A DNA stretch of 64,000 nt, taken from Bacillus sp. 7884-1. GTDB lineage: Bacteria; Bacillota; Bacilli; Bacillales; Cytobacillaceae. A program made the translations under genes and the position numbers. Below, one piece after another: positions 61,945 to 64,000 of this stretch. Under the pieces are notes generated by a model. It was not told the DNA's origin, did not search any database, and saw nothing but the letters and a program-made list of their open reading frames with translations. The stretch covers positions 24,133-88,132 of the forward strand of contig NZ_NPDD01000085.1 of assembly GCF_002272245.1 (NCBI RefSeq), read 5' to 3'. The stretch's first letter is position 1; each line of letters starts with the position of its first letter.

Positions 61945-63891
61945 ATGAATAACTTAACTCAAAAGGGTCAAGGTATTTTAAATAAATATATTGGCTTTTT
62001 CTTATTGGCGGTATTCTTCCTTTGGATGAAAACCTATATAGCTCAATTAACTCAATTTGATTTAGGAATTGAAAATACACTACAAAAGTTCTTATTATTT
62101 ATTAATCCGTTAGGATCATCTTTATTATTTTTAGGATTTGCAGCTTTATTTAAAGGACGCAAAAAATATATTGCACTACTCATGATTGATTTCTTTCTAT
62201 CCTTTCTCTTATTTGCCAATGTCGTGTATTACAGGTTCTTCAATGACTTTATTACTTTACCAACATTAACGCAGACTCAAAACTTTGGTGATGTAAGCGG
62301 AAGTGTCGTAACACTATTAAGACCATATGATTTCTTATTCTTTATGGATATTATCCTTTTGATTGCTTTACTTGGTTTTCGCTTTGTAAAAGTGGAATTT
62401 AAAGACATGAATCGCAGAAAAGTAGCTGCTTTATTCTCATTATCACTTGCTATTTCTTGTGGAAATCTTGGACTAGCTGAAAGTGATCGTCCTCAATTGT
62501 TAACCAGAGGATTTGACCGTAATTATATTGTGAAATATTTAGGTATGTATAACTACACCATTTATGATGCCGTTAAAAGTACAAAAGCTTCTGCACAAAG
62601 GGTTATGGCAAACAGTGACGATATGACTGAAGTAATCAACTATACAAAAGCGAATTATGCTGAGCCAAATCCTGCGTATTTTGGTGCTGGAAAAGGCATG
62701 AATGTGGTTTATTTGCATCTTGAATCCATGCAAAACTTCCTAATTGACTACAAATTAAATGGGGAAGAAGTAACACCGTTTTTAAATTCCTTAACAAAGG
62801 ATCAAAACACACTCTATTTTGATAACTTCTTCCATCAAACAGCACAAGGTAAAACATCTGATGCAGAATTTATCCTAGAAAATTCATTATATGGATTACC
62901 ACAGGGTTCTGCTTTTACAACAAAAGGTTTAAATACGTATCAAGCAGCACCAGCGATTCTTGGTCAGCAAGGCTATACGTCTGCTGTCTTCCACGGGAAC
63001 TCAGGAAGCTTTTGGAATCGTGATGAAATTTATAAATCGTTTGGATATAACAACTTTTTTGATGAAAAATACTATGATATGAAGCCTGAAGACCTTGCTG
63101 AATATGGTCTCATGGACAAACCGTTCTTCGAACAATCAATTCCAATGTTGGAATCATTGCCACAGCCGTTTTATACAAAGTTTATGACTGTAACACACCA
63201 TTATCCGTACCCTCTTGCTGAAGGAGAAGCAACGATTGCACCGCATACTACGGGTGATAAATCAGTTGATACTTACTTCCAAACTGCTCGATATGCGGAC
63301 GAAGCATTAAAACAATTCTTTGATTATCTAAAGGAATCTGGTTTATATGATAATACAATCATTGTTATGTACGGGGACCATTATGGAATTTCAGAAAATC
63401 ATAATAAAGCTATGGAAAAAGTTCTAGGTAAAGAAATTACAGATTTCGATAGTGCAGGATTACAACGTGTACCATTCTTCATCCGTGTTCCTGGAATTGA
63501 GGGTGGAGTCAACCACGAATACGGTGGGCAAATTGATATCCTACCTACACTTCTTCACTTGTTAGGGACAGATACTAAAGATTATGTACAATTCGGTACT
63601 GACCTTTTATCTGAGCAACATGATGAACTTGTTCCGTTTCGTGATGGCGGCTTTATGAGTCCAACCATTTCATCTGTAAATGGTAAGTTTTACGACTCAA
63701 GCACGGGAATGGAATTAGATGAAAATAGGATGGAAGAGGCAATGAACTTACAGCAAACCGCAGAAAATAAATTAGCGCTTTCTGATAAAGTGGTAAACGG
63801 AGACTTATTACGCTTCTACACACCTGGAAACTTTACTCCTATAGACCGAACACAATACAACTACAATCCATCTCAAGATGATGAAGAATAA
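61945..63891 (+). CDS. Lipoteichoic acid synthase, LtaS-family
   Basis: A 648-residue protein with five N-terminal membrane helices (to about residue 190) and an extracellular sulfatase-fold domain. The catalytic Thr304 lies in GKTSDAEF, with metal ligands in HLESMQNF and MYGDHYGISENH. It transfers glycerol phosphate from phosphatidylglycerol to the growing lipoteichoic acid chain outside the membrane. ATG 61945 follows GGCAGGTG; the ATG at 61915 lacks a site. Bacilli usually carry several paralogues (LtaS, YfnI, YqgS, YvgJ), and I cannot tell which this is. Confidence 0.93.
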   Translation: MNNLTQKGQGILNKYIGFFLLAVFFLWMKTYIAQLTQFDLGIENTLQKFLLFINPLGSSLLFLGFAALFKGRKKYIALLMIDFFLSFLLFANVVYYRFFNDFITLPTLTQTQNFGDVSGSVVTLLRPYDFLFFMDIILLIALLGFRFVKVEFKDMNRRKVAALFSLSLAISCGNLGLAESDRPQLLTRGFDRNYIVKYLGMYNYTIYDAVKSTKASAQRVMANSDDMTEVINYTKANYAEPNPAYFGAGKGMNVVYLHLESMQNFLIDYKLNGEEVTPFLNSLTKDQNTLYFDNFFHQTAQGKTSDAEFILENSLYGLPQGSAFTTKGLNTYQAAPAILGQQGYTSAVFHGNSGSFWNRDEIYKSFGYNNFFDEKYYDMKPEDLAEYGLMDKPFFEQSIPMLESLPQPFYTKFMTVTHHYPYPLAEGEATIAPHTTGDKSVDTYFQTARYADEALKQFFDYLKESGLYDNTIIVMYGDHYGISENHNKAMEKVLGKEITDFDSAGLQRVPFFIRVPGIEGGVNHEYGGQIDILPTLLHLLGTDTKDYVQFGTDLLSEQHDELVPFRDGGFMSPTISSVNGKFYDSSTGMELDENRMEEAMNLQQTAENKLALSDKVVNGDLLRFYTPGNFTPIDRTQYNYNPSQDDEE

Positions 63892-63902
63892 GCTTTAAAG
63901 CT

Positions 63903-63934
63903 GGCTGTTTAGGAAATTCCTAAACAGCCTTTTT
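63903..63934 (+). terminator. Terminator after the LTA synthase
   Basis: GGCTGTTTAGGAA / TTCCTAAACAGCC, followed by TTTTTATA. Confidence 0.88.
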
Positions 63935-64000
63935 ATATCTTTTTTATTGGCTATGTTAAAGCTTAATATTGATTTTGGCACTCTGTTGATTTGTGCGGAA

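Overview
The window comes from a low-GC, Gram-positive, spore-forming member of the Bacillaceae, probably close to Neobacillus or Bacillus. The support is: AGGAGG-type ribosome binding sites with frequent TTG and GTG starts, U-tailed intrinsic terminators, catabolite-responsive (cre) sites, a lipoteichoic acid synthase, a spore-germination gene remnant, a Sda-like checkpoint peptide and a Bacillus-type RhaEW fusion. There is no rRNA, tRNA, CRISPR array or intact transposase gene. Species level cannot be fixed from sequence reading alone.

Layout. 1-3.9 kb: the 5' part of a secreted GH27 alpha-galactosidase-like gene (minus strand), an EamA permease behind a leader terminator, a small membrane protein, a gerA/gerB fusion remnant and an unknown gene. 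4.0-5.8 kb: paired perfect palindromes, a 43-residue peptide, a decayed acyl-CoA ligase fragment and a phasin-like gene whose promoter carries a related operator. 6.0-14.0 kb: a heterodimeric ABC exporter, an AraC regulator, a 719-bp transposon-like element inserted in the T-tract of a terminator, an ABC ATPase, cysteine dioxygenase and a second EamA permease. 14.2-16.1 kb: a DUF4145-like protein, an unknown gene and PTS EIIA(Glc).

16.1-30.6 kb is a rhamnose and pectin-backbone block: rhaEW, an sda-like gene, a 1690-residue secreted acetylesterase/rhamnogalacturonan lyase, an unknown membrane protein, rhaB, rhaA, a DeoR regulator (RhaR-like), a second aldolase rhaD and an AraC regulator. ATAAACAAA-type motifs lie at the rhaEW, rhaR and rhaD promoters, and cre sites precede the lyase and rhaB. 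The likely flow is: secreted lyase/esterase releases rhamnose, then RhaA, RhaB, and RhaEW or RhaD give DHAP plus lactaldehyde, which the RhaEW dehydrogenase half oxidises.

30.6-41 kb: BrnQ, a broken S8-protease paralogue (catalytic core missing, three in-frame stops) divergent from an intact S8 protease, an MFS permease, and a J-domain protein with duplicated helix-turn-helix units.

41-55.8 kb is the most interesting region: two translationally coupled Crp/Fnr regulators facing an aromatic-acid permease and a 12-gene tryptophan catabolic operon. The order is HpaB-type monooxygenase (proposed anthranilate 3-monooxygenase), stand-alone FAD synthetase, flavin reductase, 3-hydroxyanthranilate dioxygenase, ACMS decarboxylase, aminomuconate deaminase, aminomuconate semialdehyde dehydrogenase, oxopentenoate hydratase, oxalocrotonate decarboxylase, kynureninase, permease and tryptophan 2,3-dioxygenase. 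Together they would take tryptophan through kynurenine, anthranilate and 3-hydroxyanthranilate to 4-hydroxy-2-oxovalerate; kynurenine formamidase and the last aldolase/dehydrogenase steps are not in the window. A TGTTA-N6-TAACA-like site sits about 41 bp upstream of the predicted start of both promoters.

55.9-64 kb: a D-2-hydroxyacid dehydrogenase, a carboxylesterase, an Eis-like acetyltransferase, a manganese catalase gene with one in-frame stop, a DUF3231-like protein, a LysE exporter and an LTA synthase.
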